NCBI RefSeq assembly: GCF_900128475.1
Contig: NZ_LT635838.1
Location: 560,536 to 624,535 of the forward strand
DNA from: Mediterranea massiliensis
Lineage (GTDB): Bacteria; Bacteroidota; Bacteroidia; Bacteroidales; Bacteroidaceae
DNA: 64,000 bases
Direction of reading: 5' to 3'
Shown: positions 45,150 to 53,575 of the stretch, piece by piece
How the letters are laid out: each line of letters starts with the position of its first letter
How positions within the stretch are numbered: position 1 is the first letter of the stretch
Program-made: the position numbers and the translations under genes
The notes under the pieces: generated by a model
What the model saw: only the letters and a program-made list of their open reading frames with translations
Databases searched by the model: none
Told to the model about the DNA's origin: nothing

Positions 45150-46256
45150 TTATTTTCCCTTCATATCCTCAAAATAGGTATCAAGCAACGACTTGGCGGC
45201 TACAAACGACGTCAGGTTTCCTTGCAGGACCTGCTGCTCACGGTCGGCCAGCATCGACTGGATTTTGGGATTGTGGTAAAAGCTGTCCTTCAAATGTTCG
45301 TTGATGCTCTCGTACATCCAGTATTTGCTTTGCTCGTTGCGACGATAATCGAAATAGCCGTTGGCTTTTACAAAATCTATGTATTGGTACACCATGTTCC
45401 AAATTTCTTTTACTCCTAAATTATAGAAGCCGGAATAGATAAGAACCTGGGGCGTCCAGCCACTTTCGGGAGCCGGAAACAGGTGGAGGGCATTGCGGAA
45501 CTGGGCAGCTGCCAGACGGGCACGCTCCACATTGTCGCCGTCGGCTTTGTTGATGACAATGCCGTCGGCCATCTCCATGATGCCACGCTTGATGCCCTGC
45601 AGTTCGTCGCCCGTTCCCGCCAACTGGATGAGCAGGAAGAAATCGACCATGGAGTGGACAGCAGTCTCGCTCTGACCGACACCGACCGTTTCCACAAAAA
45701 TCTTGTCAAAACCGGCCGCCTCGCAGAGGATGATTGTTTCACGCGTCTTGCGGGCTACGCCACCCAGTGAACCGGCTGACGGGCTGGGACGGATGAACGA
45801 CTTGGGATGAACCGACAGCTTCTCCATACGGGTCTTGTCGCCCAAGATGCTGCCCTTGCTGCGTTCGCTGCTGGGGTCGATGGCCAGCACGGCCAGCTTG
45901 CCGCCATATTGTTCGAGTACATGGAGGCCGAAGACATCGATGGACGTACTCTTGCCGGCACCCGGCACGCCACTGATGCCCACTCGGATGGAACTTCCTG
46001 AATAAGGAAGGCACTTTTCGATGACCTCCTGAGCGATGGTCTGATGCTCGGAGCGCACGCTTTCGACCAACGTGACAGCCTGACTCAAAACAGTCACATC
46101 ACCCTTGACGATGCCGTCCACGTATTCGGCTACCGACAATTCACGCTTCTTGCGCCGCGGACGATTCTTCAGATAGGGGTTCACAGATGCAGGCTGCTCC
46201 ACGCCGGCATTGACGGTCAAGCCCTTGTATGCTTCGTTGTTTTCGGGATGTTCCAT
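45150..46256 (-). CDS. meaB: MeaB/ArgK-type GTPase, methylmalonyl-CoA mutase chaperone
   Basis: The 368-residue protein has Walker A GVPGAGKS (96-103), ETVGVGQSE (switch II region) and the base-recognition motif NKAD. MeaB protects and reloads the adenosylcobalamin cofactor of methylmalonyl-CoA mutase, used for propionate formation in Bacteroides. The mutase genes are not in this window. It follows the DUF1573 gene with a 2-bp gap, so the two are cotranscribed. Confidence 0.92.
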   Translation of the reverse strand: MEHPENNEAYKGLTVNAGVEQPASVNPYLKNRPRRKKRELSVAEYVDGIVKGDVTVLSQAVTLVESVRSEHQTIAQEVIEKCLPYSGSSIRVGISGVPGAGKSTSIDVFGLHVLEQYGGKLAVLAIDPSSERSKGSILGDKTRMEKLSVHPKSFIRPSPSAGSLGGVARKTRETIILCEAAGFDKIFVETVGVGQSETAVHSMVDFFLLIQLAGTGDELQGIKRGIMEMADGIVINKADGDNVERARLAAAQFRNALHLFPAPESGWTPQVLIYSGFYNLGVKEIWNMVYQYIDFVKANGYFDYRRNEQSKYWMYESINEHLKDSFYHNPKIQSMLADREQQVLQGNLTSFVAAKSLLDTYFEDMKGK

Positions 46257-46258
46257 AG

Positions 46259-47338
46259 TTATTTGGCTTTAATGTTGATGGTTACTTTCGGATGGATCGG
46301 GTCATTGGTGATCAGCAACAGACGCAGGTGACGGCGATGTTTGCCGATGTTCCGTTTGGTGACAGATACCCGCAGGCGGGTAGACTCGCCCGGAGCCAGC
46401 ACCGTTTTCTTCAAACGGACATTCACAGCCGGATGGAACACCTGCAATTTGCTGATCTGCAGGGGAGAACGACCGGTATTGGTCAAGGTGATGTCCTGAT
46501 GGGCCCGTTTCTTCCGTGCCAGTGTCTGGCTCAAGTCGATGCTGTCGGCCAAAAGGCTGATGACAGGCGCATTGAGACGTTCGGCTTCAGTCAGGTTGGA
46601 GAAGTCGGGAAGCAGAACGGCGGAAACCGATATTTCGTTCTCCTCACCGACCTTGTCGCCCAGGAAGCGGGACAGATAGACAGATGACTGGGTCAACCCC
46701 AAGTCTGTCAGCTTCTCGGAGTTCAGCGTCAACTTCACCGTGCCACGCTCGCCCTGTTGCAATACTTCCGGATTGCTTTCCATCGTCAGATAGGAAGGGA
46801 GATGCATCAGCACGGGCTCGTAGGGCTTGTCCGAGAGATTTACGACACTGAGGTACATCACTGGATGCTCTCCGCGCTGTACATCGGGGAAGTCTATCTC
46901 ATTCCGATCGATGCGTATCTGACCGATCTGATAGGGATGTGTACGGGTAAAGTCACTGATTTCGGTCACCACTTCCCCGTCGAACTTCAGGTAGACCAGG
47001 TGGGGAGCCGCATTGGTAAAGATGGCGACCGACTTCTGAAAATGTCCCAAGGCTTCGGCGTCGAAGGTTACGTCCACCGTTCCCTTTTCGCCAGGCGCAA
47101 TGGGTGTCTTGGTCCATCGGACATCGGTACAGGCACAATCGGGCTCCACCTCACTGAGAACCAGCGGTTCATTGCCCGTGTTGGTGACGGTATACTGCAC
47201 CGTAACGGGACGCTTCCACTCAATTTGCCCCAAGTGTTGCATCTGCGTGCTCGACGTGAAGCGTGCCTGCGCGGCAACACCCGCCACCAGGCATGTACAA
47301 AGCGTTATGATAGAAAAAAATCTTTTCATCCGTTTCAA
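46259..47338 (-). CDS. Secreted DUF1573 protein
   Basis: The 359-residue protein has a signal peptide (about 1-24) and an N-terminal DUF1573 domain (TVTNTGNEPLVLSEVEPDC, CACTDVRW), followed by at least two further Ig-like segments (HQDITLTNTGRSPLQISKL). It is the first gene of an operon with meaB. The role is unknown; the pairing with a cytoplasmic GTPase is probably only transcriptional. Confidence 0.75.
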   Translation of the reverse strand: MKRMKRFFSIITLCTCLVAGVAAQARFTSSTQMQHLGQIEWKRPVTVQYTVTNTGNEPLVLSEVEPDCACTDVRWTKTPIAPGEKGTVDVTFDAEALGHFQKSVAIFTNAAPHLVYLKFDGEVVTEISDFTRTHPYQIGQIRIDRNEIDFPDVQRGEHPVMYLSVVNLSDKPYEPVLMHLPSYLTMESNPEVLQQGERGTVKLTLNSEKLTDLGLTQSSVYLSRFLGDKVGEENEISVSAVLLPDFSNLTEAERLNAPVISLLADSIDLSQTLARKKRAHQDITLTNTGRSPLQISKLQVFHPAVNVRLKKTVLAPGESTRLRVSVTKRNIGKHRRHLRLLLITNDPIHPKVTINIKAK

Positions 47339-47480
47339 AGGTTATCATGATTACAGATTGCAAATGTACAAAATTCGGGTTGAAGAAACACCCCTTGACC
47401 CACATTTTAGGCAAGATTTAGATTCAGGCTTGTCAAGCGAATCCGCCAACCCTTTCTCTACCAACCCGACAAGTGCACGA

Positions 47481-47537
47481 CAAAGCACTGCTTTCCCCAA
47501 AGAAAAACGATGTTTTCCCCTAAAGAAAGCGATGGGA
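47481..47537. repeat. Short degenerate repeat related to the CAAAGCACTG family
   Basis: CAAAGCACTGCTTTCCCC is followed by two AAAGAAA-containing units with CGATG (roughly 23-24 bp period). The start matches the core of the 23-bp array at 23237. It lies just after the antiporter gene. Confidence 0.45.
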
Positions 47538-47543
47538 CACGAC

Positions 47544-49676
47544 TTACTTCCGACCACGATGCTGGAAGAACCAGCGGAGGATGGAGGCAGGAATGGTGTG
47601 AGTAAAGGAGTTGACTTCGTCGCTCCGCTCGTCGACACGGGCAAAATACTGGGCGGCGTCCTTGTCGGAGAGCACCCCGTCGGCCTGCATCTGACGGATG
47701 GTGCGCCGTTCGTTGCTCAGCACCATACGGATGGCTTTTTGTGTCAGAGCGTGGTTGTAGGCCTTGGGGAAGTCGGCAGCCAAGCGCCCGATGACATGGT
47801 TCATGCCTTCGATGTTGTGCTCCACTTCCCGACGAAGCGCCTGCAGGAGGCCCGTCTGCGACGGTTGTACCAAGCCCGACGAAGCCAGGTCGTCGAGCAG
47901 CTTCAGGTCTTCGCGCTGCAGAATGATGAAACCGCGGCCCAGGTCGTAGATGATCATGATGCGCTCGCGGAAGTAGAAGCCCGTCCAACGGCTGAAGTAG
48001 GGCAGCTTCTGCATGCGGTAGAGCGCCTGCGTGCGGCTGCAGAAGTCGAAAATGGAGCGACGGAGGTCCAGCGGATAGGTGCCGTCGTGATCATATAGTT
48101 CGTCGAGCGAGTTCATCAGCCGGCGGAAGGCCGTCTGCGAAATGATGCCTTCGTCGTAGATTTCACGGCTGAAAGCCTTCTCACGGTCGAGCACCCGCAG
48201 ACGCAGTTCGGCCAGCACGTCCTGCGAACGGGCAGCAGACAGAGGAGCCTTGTCGGGAAGCGGAGCCACGTAACCAGCCACCTTCTTCCAGTTGGCTCCC
48301 GCCAGCGGTTCGCGGGTCTTCAGGCGTTCGAAATATTTCTCCCCGCTCTCGCGGATACGTTCCTGCACGCGGCGCTCCATCAGTATCCGAGCCGAGGGCA
48401 CATGGATAAGCCCCAGCTTACCCAGCAGCCAGCGCGTGGTAGTGGCGTTGATGCAGAGGGTCAGCGTCACGATGCCCGCCGTGAAGAACAGCACCTGGCT
48501 GCGAATGTCCTCGGGGATGGCAGGCGTATAGGACACCATCAGCGCCAGCGTCAGGCCCAGGGCACCACGCAGGCCGCCCCAGGTGAGGATGACCGATTCG
48601 CGCTTACTCAATCCATAGCCCAGCCGCTTCATCAGCGGATAGAGCATCATGATCATAAGGAAGCGGAACACGTTCAGGCCTACATAGATGAGCAGCAGTA
48701 CGCCGAAGTGCGACCACGTGAAGTCCACCTTGACGGCAATCACCACGCCCACGATGATGAACACCAGCGTATTGGCCATGTAGGTCAGCAAGTCCCAGAA
48801 GCTCTCCATGAACTCGTTGACCTGCGGCTTGAGGCGCGGCTTCCCCACATAGGCAATGGTCAGTCCGAAAGCCACCAAGGCGATGACGCCCGACAGGCCC
48901 AGGTAATATTGCGACAGGATGAACACCAGATAGGCCGAAAAGATGATGACACTGTTCTGGATGAGCGCCTCCGAGTTGATGCGGGTGATGAACCAGATGA
49001 CCACACGGGCAGCCATATAGCCCAGCAGCACACCGCCGGCCACCACCTGCACGAATTGCATGACGGGCGACACCTCGCTCTGCCCCGCCGCCGTATAGAC
49101 ACCGAAGAACAGCATGAAGCAGACGATACCCGTGCCGTCGTTGAGCAACGATTCGGCATCAACCAGCGTGGAAAAGCGCTTGCTCGTCTTCAGCTCATGG
49201 AGCAGGGCCACGACGGCCACAGGGTCGGTAGCACTGATCAGGGCGCCGAACATCAGCGCAAAGGGCCACGTCCATTGCCCGTAACCGGGCACTGCAAGAC
49301 TGATGACCATCAGCAGAACAGCCGTCAGGAGCATGCAGATGACCAACCCCGGCACGGCCAGCAGCGTGGCGTTGGCCAAGGTCTTCTTGAAAATATGCAG
49401 ATTCAGCTCATAGGCCGCATCGAATATCAGCACAGGCAGGAAGATGTAAAGGATGAAGTCGGGATTGATGTTGGCCACCCCCGTCAACGCCTCCCCCACC
49501 TCGGGCACGGCACGAAACAGGCCGTATCGGTCGGCCAGCCCCACCAGCAATCCGACGGCAAACAACGCCACCGTATAAGGTACGCGCGAACGGCGCAACA
49601 ACGACTTCAGCAAAGCGCCGACCACCAGACCTCCGATAGCCAGCAACAAAGGCACGAGCAAAGCAAATTCTTCCAT
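47544..49676 (-). CDS. CPA1-type Na+/H+ antiporter with cytoplasmic C-terminal domain
   Basis: From MEEFALLVPLL at 49676 the product has 710 residues; the frame opens 21 bases earlier at a less likely ATG. The first 410 residues hold about 12 membrane helices with FGALISATDPVAVVALLHEL, the ion-binding Asp region of NhaP/NHE-type antiporters. The C-terminal 290 residues are soluble and helical and probably regulatory. The -7 box TATCTTTG is at 49711-49718. Confidence 0.88.
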   Translation of the reverse strand: MEEFALLVPLLLAIGGLVVGALLKSLLRRSRVPYTVALFAVGLLVGLADRYGLFRAVPEVGEALTGVANINPDFILYIFLPVLIFDAAYELNLHIFKKTLANATLLAVPGLVICMLLTAVLLMVISLAVPGYGQWTWPFALMFGALISATDPVAVVALLHELKTSKRFSTLVDAESLLNDGTGIVCFMLFFGVYTAAGQSEVSPVMQFVQVVAGGVLLGYMAARVVIWFITRINSEALIQNSVIIFSAYLVFILSQYYLGLSGVIALVAFGLTIAYVGKPRLKPQVNEFMESFWDLLTYMANTLVFIIVGVVIAVKVDFTWSHFGVLLLIYVGLNVFRFLMIMMLYPLMKRLGYGLSKRESVILTWGGLRGALGLTLALMVSYTPAIPEDIRSQVLFFTAGIVTLTLCINATTTRWLLGKLGLIHVPSARILMERRVQERIRESGEKYFERLKTREPLAGANWKKVAGYVAPLPDKAPLSAARSQDVLAELRLRVLDREKAFSREIYDEGIISQTAFRRLMNSLDELYDHDGTYPLDLRRSIFDFCSRTQALYRMQKLPYFSRWTGFYFRERIMIIYDLGRGFIILQREDLKLLDDLASSGLVQPSQTGLLQALRREVEHNIEGMNHVIGRLAADFPKAYNHALTQKAIRMVLSNERRTIRQMQADGVLSDKDAAQYFARVDERSDEVNSFTHTIPASILRWFFQHRGRK

Positions 49677-49855
49677 AAAGCCCAAAATTACAATCAAAAG
49701 TTAAGCCTTGCAAAGATAACATAAACTACGAGAAACGCCAAGCGGAAAACACAGATTTCCACTCCCCGATTCCGAAGCGCGGCACGTCCCCTCCGCCCCT
49801 CTCCATCCCAGCCCCGCTATCACGTTGAAAAAGAAGCGAAAATATCGGGCAAACA

Positions 49856-49887
49856 TTTGCACATCTCGGATAAAAGCCGTACTTTTG
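49856..49887 (+). promoter_or_regulatory. Promoter of the rplU-rpmA operon
   Basis: TTTG (49856-49859), N20, TACTTTTG (49880-49887). The L21 start is 92 bp further on, leaving a leader of about 80 bases. Confidence 0.65.
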
Positions 49888-49978
49888 TGCCCGATTATTC
49901 CGAAACGGGTCCGACAAAGAGCTTTCCAAGTGATTGGAGACCACCCGACGGAGCTAACTTATACATTATATATAAGAA

Positions 49979-50296
49979 ATGTACGCAATTGTAGAAATCA
50001 ACGGCCAGCAGTTCAAGGCAGAAGCTGGCAAGAAACTGTTTGTACACCACATCCAGAATGCAGAAGCAGGTGCAACAGTAGAATTTGAAAAAGTACTCCT
50101 GGTAGACAAAGACGGCAACGTAACCGTAGGCCTGCCCACCGTAGAAGGCGCCAAGGTAGTTTGCGAAGTAGTATCTCCGCTGGTAAAAGGCGAGAAGGTC
50201 CTCGTTTTCCACAAGAAGAGAAGAAAAGGCTTCCGCAAGCTGAACGGACATCGTCAGCAGTTTACAGAGTTGAACATCAAAGAAGTAGTAGCTTAA
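49979..50296 (+). CDS. rplU: Ribosomal protein L21
   Basis: 105 residues beginning [18 protein letters not shown] with [18 protein letters not shown] near the end, the L21 signature. It binds 23S rRNA in the large subunit. L27 follows 23 bp later, the conserved order. Confidence 0.97.
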   Translation: MYAIVEINGQQFKAEAGKKLFVHHIQNAEAGATVEFEKVLLVDKDGNVTVGLPTVEGAKVVCEVVSPLVKGEKVLVFHKKRRKGFRKLNGHRQQFTELNIKEVVA

Positions 50297-50319
50297 TCAA
50301 TTTAAAACAGTAAGAAGAA

Positions 50320-50589
50320 ATGGCACATAAAAAAGGTGTTGGTAGTTCTAAGAACGGCCGTGAATCAGCAAGTAAGAGATTAGGCGTTAAGATATTCGGT
50401 GGCGAAGCTTGCAAGGCAGGCAACATCATCGTTCGTCAGAGAGGTACAGAATTCCATCCGGGCAAGAACATCGGTATGGGCAGCGACCACACTCTCTACG
50501 CCTTGGTAGACGGAACTGTACAGTTCAAGGTTACCCGTGAAGACAGACGTTACGTATCTGTCATTCCGGCAGAAAGCGCAGAAGCATAA
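50320..50589 (+). CDS. rpmA: Ribosomal protein L27
   Basis: 89 residues beginning [16 protein letters not shown] with [16 protein letters not shown]. The N-terminal tail reaches the peptidyl-transferase centre. Second gene of the operon with rplU, closed by a terminator at 50617. Confidence 0.97.
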   Translation: MAHKKGVGSSKNGRESASKRLGVKIFGGEACKAGNIIVRQRGTEFHPGKNIGMGSDHTLYALVDGTVQFKVTREDRRYVSVIPAESAEA

Positions 50590-50616
50590 GTTTTTGCCTC
50601 ATATAACAAAAGGCAC

Positions 50617-50656
50617 AAGGGATGCAATCAAAAAACGGTTGCATCCCTTTCTTTTT
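50617..50656 (+). terminator. Terminator of rplU-rpmA
   Basis: AAGGGATGCAA (50617-50627) pairs with TTGCATCCCTT (50639-50649), followed by a T-rich run. Confidence 0.85.
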
Positions 50657-50720
50657 AGGAAAGAATGAGTTACCTTTGCCGGGTAAAAAACGAAAAAAAC
50701 AATTCTTAATCCAACAAGAT

Positions 50721-51995
50721 ATGCTTACCATCAAACAAATCACTGAAAATACAGACGCGGTAGTCCGCGGACTGGAGAAGAAGCATTTCAAGAATGCCAA
50801 GGAGGCCATCGAACAGGTATTGGCCCTGAACAACAAACGTAGAAGTACACAGACTTTACTCGATAACAACCTCGCCGAAGTCAACTCCCTGTCCAAGTCC
50901 ATCGGCCAGCTGATGAAGGAAGGCAAGAAGGACGAGGCCGAAACCGCCAAGAGCCGTGTGGCCGAACTGAAGGAAGCCAACAAGACCCTGCAGGCCGACA
51001 TGGACCAGGCCGCACACGACCTGCAACAGCTGCTCTACACCATCCCCAACGTTCCCTACGACGAAGTGCCCGAAGGCGCTACGGCCGAAGACAACCTCGT
51101 GGTAAAGATGGGCGGCATGGAGACCGAACTGCCCAAAGACGCCCTGCCCCACTGGGAACTGGCCAAGAAGTATGACATCATCGACTTCGACCTGGGTGTG
51201 AAGATTACCGGCGCAGGCTTCCCCGTATACAAAGGCAAGGGTGCCCGCCTGCAACGCGCCCTCATCAACTTCTTCCTCGACGAGGCACGCGCTTCGGGCT
51301 ACACGGAAGTGATGCCCCCCACAGTGGTGAACGCCGCTTCGGGCTACGGCACCGGCCAGCTGCCCGACAAGGAAGGACAGATGTACCATTGCGAGGTGGA
51401 CGACCTCTACCTCATCCCCACGGCCGAAGTGCCCGTGACAAACATCTACCGCGACGTCATCCTCGACGAGAAGCAGCTCCCCATCAAGAACTGCGCCTAC
51501 ACCGAGTGCTTCCGCCGCGAGGCAGGCTCCTACGGCAAGGACGTGCGTGGCCTGAACCGCCTGCACGAATTCTCGAAAGTAGAGCTGGTGCGCATCGACA
51601 CCCCCGAACACAGTCGCCAGAGCCATCAGGAAATGCTCGACCATGTGGAAGGCCTGCTCCAGAAGCTGGAACTGCCCTACCGCATCCTGCGCCTCTGCGG
51701 CGGCGACATGAGCTTCACATCGGCCATCTGCTACGACTTCGAAGTGTATAGCGAAGCACAGAAGCGCTGGCTGGAAGTAAGCTCCGTGTCCAACTTCGAC
51801 ACCTACCAGGCCAATCGCCTGAAATGCCGCTACCGCACGGCCGACAAGAAGACCGAGCTGTGCCACACGCTGAACGGCTCTGCCCTGGCCCTGCCGCGCA
51901 TCGTGGCCGCCCTGTTGGAAAACAACCAGACACCCGAGGGCATCCGCATCCCGAAAGCACTGGTTCCCTACTGCGGCTTCGACATCATTGATTGA
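50721..51995 (+). CDS. serS: Seryl-tRNA synthetase
   Basis: From ATG 50721 (MLTIKQITENTDAVVRGL) the product has 424 residues, the usual length. The frame opens earlier at 50622 but that part overlaps a terminator and the -7 box TACCTTTG (50671-50678). It has the N-terminal coiled-coil tRNA arm (30-110), class II motifs 2 (CFRREAGSYGKDVRGLNRLHEF, split by eye) and 3 (NGSALALPRIVAALLEN). It charges tRNA-Ser and primes selenocysteine synthesis. Confidence 0.96.
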   Translation: MLTIKQITENTDAVVRGLEKKHFKNAKEAIEQVLALNNKRRSTQTLLDNNLAEVNSLSKSIGQLMKEGKKDEAETAKSRVAELKEANKTLQADMDQAAHDLQQLLYTIPNVPYDEVPEGATAEDNLVVKMGGMETELPKDALPHWELAKKYDIIDFDLGVKITGAGFPVYKGKGARLQRALINFFLDEARASGYTEVMPPTVVNAASGYGTGQLPDKEGQMYHCEVDDLYLIPTAEVPVTNIYRDVILDEKQLPIKNCAYTECFRREAGSYGKDVRGLNRLHEFSKVELVRIDTPEHSRQSHQEMLDHVEGLLQKLELPYRILRLCGGDMSFTSAICYDFEVYSEAQKRWLEVSSVSNFDTYQANRLKCRYRTADKKTELCHTLNGSALALPRIVAALLENNQTPEGIRIPKALVPYCGFDIID

Positions 51996-52005
51996 AAATA
52001 AAGAA

Positions 52006-52057
52006 TTGAGAATTGAAAATGGAAGGATGGCATTCATTCTTCATTTTCAATTCTCAA
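52006..52057. terminator. Long A/T-rich hairpin after serS
   Basis: TTGAGAATTGAAAATG (52006-52021) pairs perfectly with CATTTTCAATTCTCAA (52042-52057). It may end the serS transcript or be a small palindromic repeat. Confidence 0.6.
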
Positions 52058-52096
52058 TCATCAATTAAATAATTCTAACCCCATAATCTATTCATC

Positions 52097-53308
52097 ATGA
52101 ATGCAAAAAACAAAAGTTTCGCATTGCCGCTGACATTCGTCGGCATCATGTTCTTCGCCATCGGCTTCGCGCTGGGCATCAACTCACTGCTCGTACCCGT
52201 CCTGCAAGGTTCGCTGGGCATCTCGAACGCTGCTTCCTATCTGATTATCGCCGCGACGTTCATCCCCTTCCTTATTTTCGGCTACCCTGCCGGACTCACC
52301 ATCAAGGCCATCGGCTACAAACGCACGATGTCACTCTCGTTCATCATCTTTGCCGTAGCCTTCTACCTGTTCATCCTCTCGGCCGACTACAAGAGCTTCA
52401 GCCTCTTCCTGCTGGCTTCGTTCATCAGCGGTGCTGCCAACGCCTACCTGCAGGCCTCCGTCAACCCCTACATCACCATCCTGGGTCCGCTGGAGAGTGC
52501 CGCCAAGCGCATCAGCATCATGGGTATCTGCAACAAGCTGGCTTGGCCCATTCCGTCCATCTTCATCGTGTGGTTGCTGGGCAAAGACGTGAACCTCATC
52601 GGCATTGAAGACCTGAACAAACCCTTCATCATCATCATTTGCGCCTTCATTGCCCTGGGCATCATGGCTTTCTTCGCGCCCCTGCCCGAAGTGAAGGCTG
52701 AAGGTGAAGACGAGGACGACACCACTTCCAGTGCATCGAGTTACGCTGCCGGCAAGACGTCCGTCTTCCAGTTCCCCCACCTGTTGCTGGGCTGTCTCGC
52801 CCTGTTCCTCTACGTGGGCGTTGAAACCGTTTCGCTTGGAACACTCGTCGATTATGCCAACTCGCTGGGCCTGCCGGGTGCGGCCAACTACGCTTGGATT
52901 GCCCCCATCGGCATCGTCATCGGCTACATCTGCGGCATCATCTTCATTCCGAAATACATCAGCCAGGCCGCCGCGCTGAAGGTGTGCTCCATTCTGGCTG
53001 TCATCGGCTCGCTGCTCGTCGTGCTCACGCCGCAGGACATCTCCATCTACTTTATCTCGTTCATGGCGCTGGGCTGCTCGCTAATGTGGCCTGCCCTATG
53101 GCCGCTGGCCATGGCCGACCTGGGCAAGTTCACCAAAGCCGGTTCGTCGCTGCTCATCATGGCCATGTTCGGCGGTGCCGTTATCCCCACCCTCTACGGA
53201 TGGTTGAAGGACGTGACCAGCCCCCAGCAAGCCTACTGGCTCTGCCTGCCGTGCTTCCTGTTCATCCTCTATTATGGTGTGTCGGGATATAAGATCCGCA
53301 CGAAGTAA
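52097..53308 (+). CDS. Sugar MFS transporter, FucP/GluP type
   Basis: The 403-residue protein has 12 predicted helices, with the family's long cytoplasmic loop (about 198-222, rich in Glu/Asp/Ser) and the segments GAANAYLQASVNPYITILG and VGVETVSLGTLVDY that are typical of the fucose/glucose-galactose H+ symporters. No linked sugar kinase is present here, so the sugar is uncertain. It stands alone between serS and the NfnAB-type gene. Confidence 0.85.
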   Translation: MNAKNKSFALPLTFVGIMFFAIGFALGINSLLVPVLQGSLGISNAASYLIIAATFIPFLIFGYPAGLTIKAIGYKRTMSLSFIIFAVAFYLFILSADYKSFSLFLLASFISGAANAYLQASVNPYITILGPLESAAKRISIMGICNKLAWPIPSIFIVWLLGKDVNLIGIEDLNKPFIIIICAFIALGIMAFFAPLPEVKAEGEDEDDTTSSASSYAAGKTSVFQFPHLLLGCLALFLYVGVETVSLGTLVDYANSLGLPGAANYAWIAPIGIVIGYICGIIFIPKYISQAAALKVCSILAVIGSLLVVLTPQDISIYFISFMALGCSLMWPALWPLAMADLGKFTKAGSSLLIMAMFGGAVIPTLYGWLKDVTSPQQAYWLCLPCFLFILYYGVSGYKIRTK

Positions 53309-53360
53309 GATACAGATTTCAGATTTCACATTTTAGAATTCAGAATTCTGATTTTAGAAT

Positions 53361-53418
53361 AAAGGAGTTAAGCCAAACGCTGGGGTTTCGCACACCCTGG
53401 CATTGGCTTAGCTCCTTT
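53361..53418 (+). terminator. Terminator of the sugar transporter
   Basis: AAAGGAGTTAAGCCAA pairs with TTGGCTTAGCTCCTTT (one G-U), with a 26-base loop, followed by ACTTTTG. Confidence 0.7.
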
Positions 53419-53511
53419 ACTTTTGACTTCTGAACCCCTTCTTAACCCTTTCCCAGCTCCTCTTATCCTAACTTTCTTCCTCTTCTTTCTTTGATTTTAA
53501 CAAATAAGCCG

Positions 53512-53519
53512 TATCTTTG
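53512..53519 (+). promoter_or_regulatory. -7 box (TATCTTTG) of the NfnAB-type gene
   Basis: TATCTTTG with TTTG at 53490-53493 (N18). The start codon is 56 bp downstream. Confidence 0.6.
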
Positions 53520-53575
53520 TATAATCTATCAATCTGAAAGCAATTACGTAATTATACCAACAAAAAAACAACGAA